A stretch of 64,000 nt of DNA from a bacterium BMS3Abin02 (GTDB taxonomy: Bacteria; Actinomycetota; Acidimicrobiia; Spongiisociales; UBA4744): assembly GCA_002897675.1 (NCBI GenBank), contig BDSU01000011.1, positions 1 to 64,000 on the forward strand. The letters are read 5' to 3'. The position numbers and the translations under genes are program-made. The notes beneath the pieces are model-generated. The model did no database searches. It was not told the origin of the DNA and saw only the letters and a program-made list of their open reading frames with translations. Positions 26,272-34,331 of the stretch are shown one piece after another; the first letter of the stretch is position 1; every line of letters begins with the position of its first letter.

Positions 26272-26301
26272 ATTGTAGGCAGATCGGGTTGGAACGTTCC
26301 A
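26272..26301 (-). promoter_or_regulatory. lacI promoter with LacI-type operator
   Basis: The -10 box TACAAT is the complement of 26272-26277. TGGAACGTTCCA at 26290-26301 is a perfect 12-bp palindrome with the central CG typical of LacI-family operators, and it covers the -35 position. I see no second full copy in the window; GGAACGTTGCC inside the aldolase gene (near 19258) is only a half-match. Confidence 0.7.
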
Positions 26302-26344
26302 TTCATTGCCAGACCCACCACACCCGACGGCATGGAGCGCCGGA

Positions 26345-26770
26345 ACTCGCCGGATCGGCAGTTTCCTCGGCGCTGACACGGCCGATGAGATCGTCGCCGC
26401 GCAGGCGCCGACCCCTGAAGGTGGCTGGTCGTCGTATCCGCCACGCGAGTGCGGCGAGACGAACGAGGCGCAAAGTGAACTCGAGGAGATCCGCTACTTG
26501 CGTGTCGACGGTGAAAGCGGGTTCGGGTCCTTCAGCTGTTGCAGCACCGACGGCGAGATCGACGACACGCCGAGGGTGAGCGACTGCGATGTGTACCGGG
26601 TCCCGCGGGGTTTCCACGGTCCGGCTGCGGCCGATCCGCGGCACGTCATGTGTCACCTCGATGTGTTGGCGGGGCCCATCTCCGGCACGGGCATGGCGAG
26701 TCTGCGGGGAACCCTGCACGCGTGGGTCCGCGACGCCCTGGAGCCACTTCCGACGGATCCACGTCTCCCG
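26345..26770 (+). pseudogene. iolB: iolB (5-deoxyglucuronate isomerase) 3' fragment
   Basis: About 142 codons match the second half of IolB: GGWSSYPP, LEEIRYLRVDGESGFG, VSDCDVYRVPRGFHG, then VLAGPISG, HAWVRDALEP and DPRLP at the end. A whole IolB is about 270-300 aa; the N-terminal cupin is missing and the cut lies beside the divergent lacI promoter. The metal-binding histidines after SSYPP (normally PPHKHD) are replaced by RECGE. A truncated, decayed gene is the best reading, though the frame is still open to 26869. Confidence 0.65.
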
Positions 26771-26952
26771 ACGACCGGCGCCCGACCTGCTCGAAGCCCT
26801 TGGCGGGATGAAGGAGCGGTGCGTCTGCTCCCTCATCCCATCGAACGCAGGAGCGCGGAGGCGACTTGACGGTTGTGTTGCATCCTGATGCCGGCGGCGA
26901 CCGGTGCGGGGCAGTTCGCGAATCTGTCTGTGGCAATTGGTAGGTTGTCGCC

Positions 26953-29016
26953 ATGACTGAAGAGATCCAGGAGCTTCGGGACCGGGCGCTGGCCGTCCTC
27001 GCCCGCCTTGTCGGTGACGGGGCCGCGTTTCGTCCCGGCCAGTGGGAGGCGATTCGCGCCGTCGTCGCCGATCGCAGGAAAACGCTCGTCGTGCAGCGAA
27101 CCGGCTGGGGGAAGAGCGCCGTCTACCTGATAGCGACGAAATTGCTGCGCGATTCGGGGAGCGGCCCCACCGTCATCGTGTCGCCTCTGCTTGCGCTCAT
27201 GCGCAACCAACTCGAGATGGCCGACGCGCTCGATCTGAGGAGCGAGACGGTGAACTCGTCGAATCGAGACGAGTGGGATCGGGTCTACTCGGCCATCTCC
27301 GACGGCACGATCGATCTGCTGCTCATCTCACCGGAACGGCTGAACAATCCCACGTTCCGTGCGGAGGCCCTTCCCCGGTTGACGCGCAACCTCGGACTGC
27401 TCGTCGTCGATGAGGTGCACTGTATCTCCGACTGGGGTCATGATTTTCGTCCCGACTACCGGCGGCTGGGGAAGGTCGTGGCTTCGCTACCACACAATGT
27501 GGCGGTTCTGGGCACGACTGCCACTGCGAACGACCGTGTCGTCGAGGATGTGAAGCTTCAGCTGGGCGGCGACTTGGAGGAGATTCGTGGAGAGCTCGAT
27601 CGCGAGAGCCTCGTGCTTCAGGTCATTGGCCTTCCGGATCGTGCCGACCGTCTCGCATGGCTCGCTGCGACGATTCCGCGTCTGGAGGGTTCCGGCATCG
27701 TCTACTGCCTCACGATTCGCGACGTCGAACGTGTAGGCCGCTGGCTGGCCGACAGGGGCATCGATTCGGCCACCTACACGAGCCGCTCGGACGATGAGGC
27801 GCGCCTCGCCATCGAGGAAAAGCTGCGGCACGGAACGCTGGACGTGGTCGTCGCCACTTCGGCTCTCGGAATGGGGTACGACAATCCGCACATCCGGTTC
27901 GTCATCCACTATCAGTCGCCCGGCTCGCCGGTCGCGTACTACCAGCAGGTCGGGCGGGCCGGACGTGCCGTCGACACTGCGTACGGGGTGCTCCTCACCG
28001 GCGAGGAGGACCGGGAGATTCAGGATTACTTCATCCGTGTCGCCTTCCCCGGTGCAGAGGATGTGGATGCGGTGCTCACATATCTCGGCGGGGCAGGTGG
28101 TGCCACGCTGACGAACCTCGAGAGCGTCGTCAACGTGCAGCGCACCCGTCTTGCGGGGCTGCTGAAGATCCTCGAGGTCGAAGGCGCCGTTTATCAGGAG
28201 GCCGGCAGGTGGTACCGCTCGGTGTCTCGCTGGACGTATCCGGCCGACCGGATCGCCGGTGTGACCGCGGCACGGCGGGCCGAGCAGGAAGCCATGGTGG
28301 AGTACGCGTCGACCGACCGGTGTCTCATGCAGTTCCTGCGATGTCAGCTCGACGATACGTCCGCCGAACCGTGCGGCCGGTGCGCGAACTGCGCGGGCAG
28401 TCCGCTGCCGGAGGACATCCCGGCGGAGCTTCGATCCGAGGCGCTTCGGTTCCTCGATCGTATCGGTCTTCCGATCCCGCCCCGCAGGCGATGGCCGCCC
28501 AAGATCGATGGGGCGGATGGTCTGCGCGAAACGCTGGAGGAGGGACGGGTCTTGTCGGTGTGGGGTGACCCGGGCTGGGCTCGGATGGCGCGCTCGGACA
28601 AGTTGGGGGGCCGGCGGTTCTCCGACGGTCTGGTCGAGGCGATCGCAGCGATGGTGGGCGGCTGGGATATGGATCCGGCTCCGACGTGGCTCACCTGGGT
28701 GCCGGCATTCGGAGGTGGGGGCCCGGTCGCCGATTTTGCCTCCCGCCTGGCAGCCAGGCTGGGTCTTCCGGCGGTGCCTGCCGTGAGAAAGGTCGTGGAG
28801 ACACCCCTGCAGAAGACGATGCGCAACAGTTTCCAGCAGGCCCGCAACGTGCTGCACGCCTTCGAAGTGACACAGGTACGTACGGGTCCGGTGCTGCTTT
28901 TCGACGACACGGTCGATACTCGCTGGACCTTCACCGCGGTCGGGGCCCGGCTCCTGCACGCCGGTTCGGGCCCCGTCTACCCTGTGGCTCTCGTGGACAC
29001 TTCGGGCGCACGTTGA
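26953..29016 (+). CDS. RecQ-family helicase fused to a ComF-like phosphoribosyltransferase domain
   Basis: A 687-aa protein. The helicase core shows motif I RTGWGKSAVY, motif II DEVHCISDWGHDFRPDYRRL (a DEVH variant of DEAH), motif III GTTATAN and motif VI YYQQVGRAGRAVD. A RecQ zinc site follows (CLMQFLRC, then CGRCANC, residues about 457-477). From about residue 520 the chain is not RecQ-like; it ends in a phosphoribosyltransferase-type domain with a PRPP-loop-like VLLFDDTVDTRWT (about 655-667), as in ComFC. It unwinds DNA 3'-5' with ATP. TAGGTT ends six bases before the ATG (leaderless). It overlaps the DprA-like gene by one base, so the two are one operon. Confidence 0.85.
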   Translation: MTEEIQELRDRALAVLARLVGDGAAFRPGQWEAIRAVVADRRKTLVVQRTGWGKSAVYLIATKLLRDSGSGPTVIVSPLLALMRNQLEMADALDLRSETVNSSNRDEWDRVYSAISDGTIDLLLISPERLNNPTFRAEALPRLTRNLGLLVVDEVHCISDWGHDFRPDYRRLGKVVASLPHNVAVLGTTATANDRVVEDVKLQLGGDLEEIRGELDRESLVLQVIGLPDRADRLAWLAATIPRLEGSGIVYCLTIRDVERVGRWLADRGIDSATYTSRSDDEARLAIEEKLRHGTLDVVVATSALGMGYDNPHIRFVIHYQSPGSPVAYYQQVGRAGRAVDTAYGVLLTGEEDREIQDYFIRVAFPGAEDVDAVLTYLGGAGGATLTNLESVVNVQRTRLAGLLKILEVEGAVYQEAGRWYRSVSRWTYPADRIAGVTAARRAEQEAMVEYASTDRCLMQFLRCQLDDTSAEPCGRCANCAGSPLPEDIPAELRSEALRFLDRIGLPIPPRRRWPPKIDGADGLRETLEEGRVLSVWGDPGWARMARSDKLGGRRFSDGLVEAIAAMVGGWDMDPAPTWLTWVPAFGGGGPVADFASRLAARLGLPAVPAVRKVVETPLQKTMRNSFQQARNVLHAFEVTQVRTGPVLLFDDTVDTRWTFTAVGARLLHAGSGPVYPVALVDTSGAR

Positions 29017-29963
29017 TGACGATGACCGAGGATGCCAGGGCCGCCGTGGTCTTGGCATCGCGGCTCGGTCGGCGGGACCGTCCCGCCTTGTCGCCGGCGC
29101 TGTGGCATCGTCTCGTGCAGGCTCTACAGGATGCCGGGTTGCGCCCCGGGGACCTGTTGCGCTCCGATGTCGACGCGATCGGCAAGGCCGCGATCCCCGA
29201 GGAGCTCGCCGAACGGATCGGCGTGCTCATCGAGGACACCGTCGCCGTCGTTGTCGAGATCGACACGCTGGCGGGCAAGGGGATCCAACCGGTCACGATC
29301 GAGGATGCCGCTTATCCGGACCGGTACGGATCGAAGCTGGGCACCCAGGCACCACCGGTATTGTTCGTGGTCGGTGACCAGACGCTTCTCGAGCGCGACG
29401 GGGTCGGAATCGTCGGGTCCCGCAACGTGGACGAGGAGGGTGCCGGCGTCGCCGGGAGGCTGGCCGAAGAGGCTGCCCGGGCGGGGCGGACGGTCATCTC
29501 GGGTGGCGCGAGAGGCGTCGATCAGTTGGCGATGGCTGCGGCGTTCGAGGCCGGCGGTTCGGTTGTCGGTGTTCTCGCGGACTCCCTCGCGGGCCGGATC
29601 CGAAGGCCCGATACGCTGCGTGCGCTCGACAGCGGCCAGATCTGCCTGATCACCCACCAGCACCCTGGTGCAGGATTCGGTGCCGGTGCCGCGATAGGTC
29701 GCAACAAGCTGATCTACGCCCTCGCGAAGCTGACGGTGGTCGTGGCCACGGACAGGGGGCGCGGCGGCACCTGGGAGGGTGCGAGCGAGGCCCTGCGGTC
29801 GGGATACGGCAGGGTGGCGGTGTGGCGGGGCGGCGGCGAGGGGCCGGGCAACGCGGCGCTGGAAGACCTGGGTGCCGAGCCGATTCGGGCTGTGGAGGAA
29901 CTCTGTGGTCTTGTCGATGCCGACACTCCGGAGCCGCCCGCGCAGATGTCGATGCTCGAGTGA
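29016..29963 (+). CDS. DprA/Smf-like Rossmann (SLOG) DNA-processing protein
   Basis: A 315-aa DprA-superfamily protein. The Rossmann core has VGIVGSRNVDEEG, TVISGGARGVDQLAMAAAFEAGG and GRNKLIYALAKLTVVV, matching the GSR, GxARGxD and RN motifs of DprA, which binds ssDNA and loads RecA. An N-terminal helical region (1-70) is present; the usual C-terminal winged helix is missing and the tail is short (PAQMSMLE). The ATG at 29016 shares one base with the helicase stop; a second ATG follows at 29022. With the RecQ/ComF-like partner it suggests DNA uptake, recombination or defence. Confidence 0.82.
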   Translation: MTMTEDARAAVVLASRLGRRDRPALSPALWHRLVQALQDAGLRPGDLLRSDVDAIGKAAIPEELAERIGVLIEDTVAVVVEIDTLAGKGIQPVTIEDAAYPDRYGSKLGTQAPPVLFVVGDQTLLERDGVGIVGSRNVDEEGAGVAGRLAEEAARAGRTVISGGARGVDQLAMAAAFEAGGSVVGVLADSLAGRIRRPDTLRALDSGQICLITHQHPGAGFGAGAAIGRNKLIYALAKLTVVVATDRGRGGTWEGASEALRSGYGRVAVWRGGGEGPGNAALEDLGAEPIRAVEELCGLVDADTPEPPAQMSMLE

Positions 29964-30202
29964 CCCTTCGACATGGGGATCGGCATGGCGCCTCGGTTCG
30001 GTCGCGGCGGTTTCCTCTCCGGAAGGTCGAGGGCGCTGCCGACCCACCCAAGGTTCTTGCCATCGGGCCCGATCCGGCGGGGAACCTACTGGAGATCATC
30101 TGGCTCGAACTCGCCGATGATGTCCAACTCGTGATTCACGCCATGCCCCTGCGCCCCACCTTCTACGACCTGCTTCCACAACCCAGGGAGGACACACCAT
30201 GA
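29960..30202 (+). pseudogene. BrnT/DUF4258-like toxin, probably degenerate
   Basis: The frame from the GTG at 29960 (overlapping the dprA stop) gives 80 codons. The second half is a good toxin-type match: PPKVLAIGPDPAGNLLEIIW, LVIHAMPLRPTFYDLLP. The first half (RHGDRHGASVRSRRFPLRKV) looks like the family's HGVxxEDVxHA region with residues deleted. Its stop overlaps the antitoxin ATG (ATGA), the normal toxin-antitoxin coupling. Since the antitoxin is cut and the N-terminus is short, I call it decayed; a short functional toxin cannot be excluded. Confidence 0.5.
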
Positions 30203-30325
30203 CTGATCCGCAAACCCACCGCACGCGCAGCGGACGCATTCTCACTGACGAAGATGTCGATGCCCTCGCGACCCAAGTCGAGGAAACCAACTACGACGTC
30301 GAGGGCCTCGAGACCCTGCGGCGAG
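30199..30325 (+). pseudogene. Truncated CopG-type antitoxin
   Basis: The sequence starts MTDPQTHRTRSGRILTDEDV and continues DALATQVEETNYDVEGLETLRR, like the N-terminus of antitoxins with a following RGRP linker and ribbon-helix-helix. Homology stops at about 30320; what follows is the antisense of an integrase gene. The DNA-binding half is missing. Confidence 0.6.
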
Positions 30326-30547
30326 ATCGACATCTTCGGGCCGCAGATCGAGTGCTTCGGGGTGACGCAGGCCCGTGCGGTAGAGGAGCACGATGAGGGC
30401 CCTGTTGCGAAGACCCAAGGATGGTGTGGTCGGAATCCGGGCAAGGAGCGCCTGGAACTCGTCGGAGGTGAGAATCTCGGCAGGGTAGGTCTTGCCCTTG
30501 TTGGCGGGTGTTCGGCCTTGGCGCAGTTGAGCGAGATTGGATCGCAT
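30314..30547 (-). pseudogene. Tyrosine recombinase/integrase 5' fragment
   Basis: On the minus strand an ATG at 30547 opens 78 codons containing ILTSDEFQALLARIP and LGLRNRALIVLLYRTGLRHPEALDLRPEDVDLAAG, the start of the catalytic domain of phage-type tyrosine recombinases (the first catalytic Arg lies in TGLR). The gene ends abruptly against the truncated antitoxin; the H-x-x-R and Tyr parts are absent. The two genes are cut at the same point, so a single recombination event explains both. Confidence 0.65.
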
Positions 30548-30994
30548 GCGGACACCGTATGGCACAGGTGAGACAGGACCGTCGGCGGTGTCGGACCGCC
30601 GAAGCCGGATTGCGAAACTTCGGACTCGTCGGCCGATCTTGTGCGTCGATGTTCCTGACGGTTGCGGTGCCGTCTTGGGTGTTCCGCCCATGACGCACTG
30701 GCCGTGACTCGAAAACGTCGTTGGAAACAGGACCGGGTTGTAGATCATGATGGCCGGGTCTTCTGCGACGGCGTTCCTCAGTCGGCTCATAGAGCGCGCC
30801 GCCGGGCTCGAATCCGGCGGTGCCAATGCGTGCCGGCCGATTGCTCGCTCTGCCGGATGGTATTGTGGCTCTGCTTGCGGGGCGCTCCCGCCGGTATAGG
30901 AGAACGGTTGGCGCGGACTCAACGCTCCACCGTATTCGGGTGTTCCGGCGACCCGTCTTGTGACCGCACCTAGCCCCTTCCCGGGAGGAAAACC
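30548..30994. other. Gap without a recognisable gene
   Basis: About 450 bp between the integrase scrap and the hydratase gene. It holds one perfect 7-bp hairpin (CCGCCGG/CCGGCGG, near 30793-30815) with no T-run. Minus-strand reading frames continue through it but match no family I know. Confidence 0.4.
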
Positions 30995-31765
30995 ATGGAG
31001 CCGGACCAAGTCCGCCTGGACGTCGACGGACCAATCGCCACCGTTACGCTCGCACGCCCGGAAAAGCGCAACGCTCTCGGCCTCGATCTGATGCGATCGG
31101 TGATCGAGACCTTCGAGCGTGTGCCGTCCGAAGCGGGGGTCGTGATCATGGCAGCGGAAGGCAAGGTTTTCTCTGCAGGTCATGACCTCGCCGAGATGAT
31201 CGACCGGCCCGACGACTACTACGCCGAGCTGTTCGAGACGTGCGGCCGGATGATGAAGGCGGTCCACGAGTTGCGGCAACCGGTGATCGCCAAGGTGCAG
31301 GGCGTCGCTACCGCCGCCGGGTGCCAGCTCGTTGCCACCTGCGACCTGGCCATCGCTGCCGACACCGCATGGTTCGCCACTCCCGGGGTCAAGATCGGGC
31401 TGTTCTGCCACACGCCGATGGTGCCGGTGAGCCGGGCGGTCGGCCACAAGCGGGCGATGCAGATGCTGCTCACGGGCGAACCAATCGACGCTGCGACCGC
31501 CGTCGACTGGGGCCTCATCAACGCGTCGGTGCCTGCCGAAGAGCTCGATGACGCCGTTGCGGACATGGCGCAGAAGATCCTCCGCTACTCCAAGAACACC
31601 GTCGCCTTGGGAAAGTGCACCTACTACGCCCAGGCGGAGATGCCCGAGGATGCCGCGTACGAGATCGCGGCGCCGGTCATGGCCGCCAACGCGGCAGGCG
31701 TCGATGCTCAGGAGGGCATGGGCGCATTCCTCGAAAAGCGCGAGCCGCAGTGGAACGATCGATGA
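30995..31765 (+). CDS. Enoyl-CoA hydratase/isomerase family protein
   Basis: A 256-aa crotonase-fold enzyme. It shows IATVTLARPEKRNALGLDL, the first oxyanion-hole region KVFSAGHDLAEM, and the second region AKVQGVATAAGCQLVATCDLAIA. At the usual catalytic Glu positions it has Ala/Cys (TAAGCQ) and Phe-Cys, a pattern seen in ECHDC-like members, so the reaction may not be simple hydration. GGGAGG precedes the ATG. It overlaps the acyl-CoA synthetase gene by ATGA, so the pair likely activates and processes one fatty or branched acid. Confidence 0.88.
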   Translation: MEPDQVRLDVDGPIATVTLARPEKRNALGLDLMRSVIETFERVPSEAGVVIMAAEGKVFSAGHDLAEMIDRPDDYYAELFETCGRMMKAVHELRQPVIAKVQGVATAAGCQLVATCDLAIAADTAWFATPGVKIGLFCHTPMVPVSRAVGHKRAMQMLLTGEPIDAATAVDWGLINASVPAEELDDAVADMAQKILRYSKNTVALGKCTYYAQAEMPEDAAYEIAAPVMAANAAGVDAQEGMGAFLEKREPQWNDR

Positions 31766-33360
31766 TTCCGGTCTACCGAACGGAGCTGACACCGCTCTCC
31801 TTCCTGGAGCGGTCGGCGATCGTCTGGCCGGATAAGGTCGCCATCGTCCACGGCGACCGAGAGATCAGCTATGCCGAGATGGCTGAGCACACCACCAAAC
31901 TGGCCCAGGCACTGCGGGCGTCGGACATCGAGCCCGGAGACAGGGTGGCGTTCCTCTGCCCGAACATCCCGGAGATGCTCATCGCCCATTTCGCCGTACC
32001 CCTCATCCAAGCGGTCCTGGTGGCGATCAACACCCGGCTGTCACCGGTCGAGATACGCGACATCCTCGATCACTCGGGCGCCAAGGTGCTCATAGGGGAC
32101 ACGGCTCTGCTCGCCGACCTGGCCCCCGTCGTAGACGATCTCGCAACGGTCTCCGAGATCTTCTCCATCGATGAAACCTGCACGGACGTGAGCTATGAGA
32201 CAACGTCCTACGGCGACCTCCTGGATCGCGGCACGAACGACCCCCTGCCGTGGACCGTCGACGACGAGGAGCGGACGATCTCCATCAACTACACGTCGGG
32301 CACGACCGGACAGCCCAAAGGCGTGATGTACACCCACCGCGGCGCCTACCTCAACGCGCTCGGAGAGATCATCCATTCCAACCACTCGCCGGAATCCGTG
32401 TACTTGTGGACGCTGCCGATGTTCCACTGCAACGGCTGGTGCACGACCTGGGGTGTCACGGCCATCGGCGGTACCCACGTCTGCCTTCGTCAGGTCGAGC
32501 CGGCACAGATCTGGTCCCTCATCGACACTCGAAAAGTAACCCACTTCAACGCGGCACCGACCGTGCTCATCGGCCTCGCGAACGCTCCCGAGGCCCACCC
32601 GTTTCCCCAGCCGGTGACGATCACGACGGCGGGGGCCCCACCGAGTCCGACGATCATCGAGGCGATGGAGGGCCTGGGCGCCAAGATCGTGCATGTTTAC
32701 GGTCTCACCGAGACCTATGGTCCGCATACGGTCTGTGAACTACAGCCCGGATTCGCCGATCTCGACATCGCCGAAAGGTCCAGGTTCCTGGCTCGCCAGG
32801 GTGTTTCGTACATCATCGCCGACCCGACGCGCGTGGTCGACGACGACATGAACGACGTCAGCAAGGACGCAGCCACCCTCGGCGAGGTGGTGATGCGCGG
32901 CAACAACGTGATGAAGGGCTACTTCGACGCCTCTGAGGCCACCGAGGAGGCGTTCCGCGGCGGTGAGTTCCACTCCGGAGATGTGGCCGTGTGGTACCCG
33001 GACAACTACATCGACCTGAGGGACCGATCCAAGGACATTGTCATCTCAGGCGGCGAGAACATCTCCACGATCGAGGTCGAACGTGCGATTGCGTCGCACC
33101 CGGCCGTGTTGGAATGCGCGGTGGTGGCGGTGCCGCACGACAAGTGGGGTGAGCGGCCCAAGGGCTTCGTGGTCCTCAAAGATGGCCGGCAGGTCGACGG
33201 CCGGGAGATCATCGACCACGTCAGGGATCGCCTGGCCCATTTCAAGGCACCCGACACGGTGGACATCGTGGTCGAGTTGCCGAAGACCTCGACGGGCAAG
33301 ATCCAAAAGTACGTGCTGCGCGAGAAGGAATGGGCCGGCTACGAGCGGCGGGTCAACTGA
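31762..33360 (+). CDS. AMP-forming acyl-CoA synthetase
   Basis: A 532-aa ANL-superfamily ligase. The P-loop is YTSGTTGQPKGVMYTHRG (residues about 176-193), then YGLTETYGPH, the adenylate motif FHSGDVAVWYPDNYIDLRDRSKD and the C-terminal lysine region LPKTSTGKIQKYVLRE. It makes an acyl-CoA from a carboxylic acid, ATP and CoA through an acyl-AMP. The ATG at 31762 overlaps the hydratase stop by four bases. Overall it is closest to medium/long-chain or cinnamate-type ligases; chain length cannot be inferred. It lies in an island between gene scraps. Confidence 0.92.
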   Translation: MIPVYRTELTPLSFLERSAIVWPDKVAIVHGDREISYAEMAEHTTKLAQALRASDIEPGDRVAFLCPNIPEMLIAHFAVPLIQAVLVAINTRLSPVEIRDILDHSGAKVLIGDTALLADLAPVVDDLATVSEIFSIDETCTDVSYETTSYGDLLDRGTNDPLPWTVDDEERTISINYTSGTTGQPKGVMYTHRGAYLNALGEIIHSNHSPESVYLWTLPMFHCNGWCTTWGVTAIGGTHVCLRQVEPAQIWSLIDTRKVTHFNAAPTVLIGLANAPEAHPFPQPVTITTAGAPPSPTIIEAMEGLGAKIVHVYGLTETYGPHTVCELQPGFADLDIAERSRFLARQGVSYIIADPTRVVDDDMNDVSKDAATLGEVVMRGNNVMKGYFDASEATEEAFRGGEFHSGDVAVWYPDNYIDLRDRSKDIVISGGENISTIEVERAIASHPAVLECAVVAVPHDKWGERPKGFVVLKDGRQVDGREIIDHVRDRLAHFKAPDTVDIVVELPKTSTGKIQKYVLREKEWAGYERRVN

Positions 33361-33929
33361 TGGGATGGCCGTTCGCCCTCGATGTGGCCTGAGCCCGACC
33401 CTACGATGGCCGGAAGGGCGGGCAACGGCGACACCGATCGTGACCATTGGACCCACCGGTACAGCGAATGACCGTGGCCTGACGCCTGGTCATTCTGGCT
33501 CGTGGCCGGCGCAGATCTCCCCCCGAATCCGGACGTGCTCTCGGCGTGGCCGGAGGCGCGGAAGGTAACGCAGTCTGGCCGGCGCCACGGAGCCGGGATG
33601 TCACGATCGTGGATGGCTCCAACGTTGCCCTCGCCATCGTGGCCGGTCGGGCCGAGACGCTTTGTGTTCCACTCCCGACGCGTCCGACCGACCTGAGCAT
33701 CGAGCCGCTCCCTGAGGACCACCGGGATCTGCTCATGGTGTTCCACTACGCCGATCGGGCCATCTTCTCCGACCTCGCCGTGGCCCCCGGCCAGGCGGAG
33801 CGCTCATCGGATGCCGACGGGCGCGCCGGCGATGCGGGAGCGTTCCCGACCGACGGTACCCGTGTCCGAGGCCGGGTTGGGGGATCCGGCGATCGGGTCG
33901 GAGAGCTGCCGCCCGAGCTCGGCTGGTCC

Positions 33930-34028
33930 GTTGCCAGAAGAGCGGACGTCGCTGCCGCGAGGGAGATGATCGCGCAATACGCAGATTCTGGCCTCGGCCT
34001 CACGGATGCCTCACCGGTGGTGCTCGCC
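33930..34028 (+). pseudogene. PIN-domain toxin C-terminal scrap
   Basis: Thirty-three codons in this frame read ARRADVAAAREMIAQYAD then LGLTDASPVVLA, the last helix and the Asp-containing strand typical of VapC-type PIN domains (YADLxLGLxDAxxVALA). Nothing recognisable precedes it in frame. It runs straight into an IS256 transposase fragment. The remainder of 33361-33929 shows no family I know. Confidence 0.45.
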
Positions 34029-34030
34029 TG

Positions 34031-34215
34031 TTGGAACGAGCGTTGCAGGATCTGATCGACGCCGGGTTGACCGCCTGGATCGGCGCCGAGTGTCACCAGC
34101 GGTCCGAGTCCCGGTGGAACTCGTGTAACGGGGGTGGGCCCCGGAGGTTGTCGACCCCGGCAGGGGACCTGGAGTTGCGGATCCCGAAGGTGCGGGTCGG
34201 GTCGTTCTTCCTGTG
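34031..34215 (+). mobile_element. IS256-family transposase 5' fragment
   Basis: The frame reads LIDAGLTAWIGAECHQRSESR, then PRRLSTPAGDLELRIPKVRVGSFF, the N-terminal region of mutator/IS256 transposases (AGxTAWIGAExHER; LSTxAGDxELxIPKxRxGSFFP). The match ends at about 34215 where FFPSLLEPRRR would be expected. No terminal inverted repeats are seen, and the DDE core is gone. 34216-34331 holds nothing recognisable. Confidence 0.65.
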
Positions 34216-34331
34216 TGAAAACCATCGTGCGCACCGGATCGGAACAGCGTCGAACCGAACTCCGGACGCCGCACCCACACGGAATCTTCAGGCACCACGA
34301 GTGTCGGCCCTCCTGTGAAGAAGCTCGCTCG

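Noticed and set aside
30785-30820. Possible tRNA T-arm (GCTCGAAT flanked by pairing bases) near an integrase
   Set aside because: The T-stem does not pair as in a tRNA, and no acceptor, anticodon arm or CCA end can be drawn. It is a simple hairpin.
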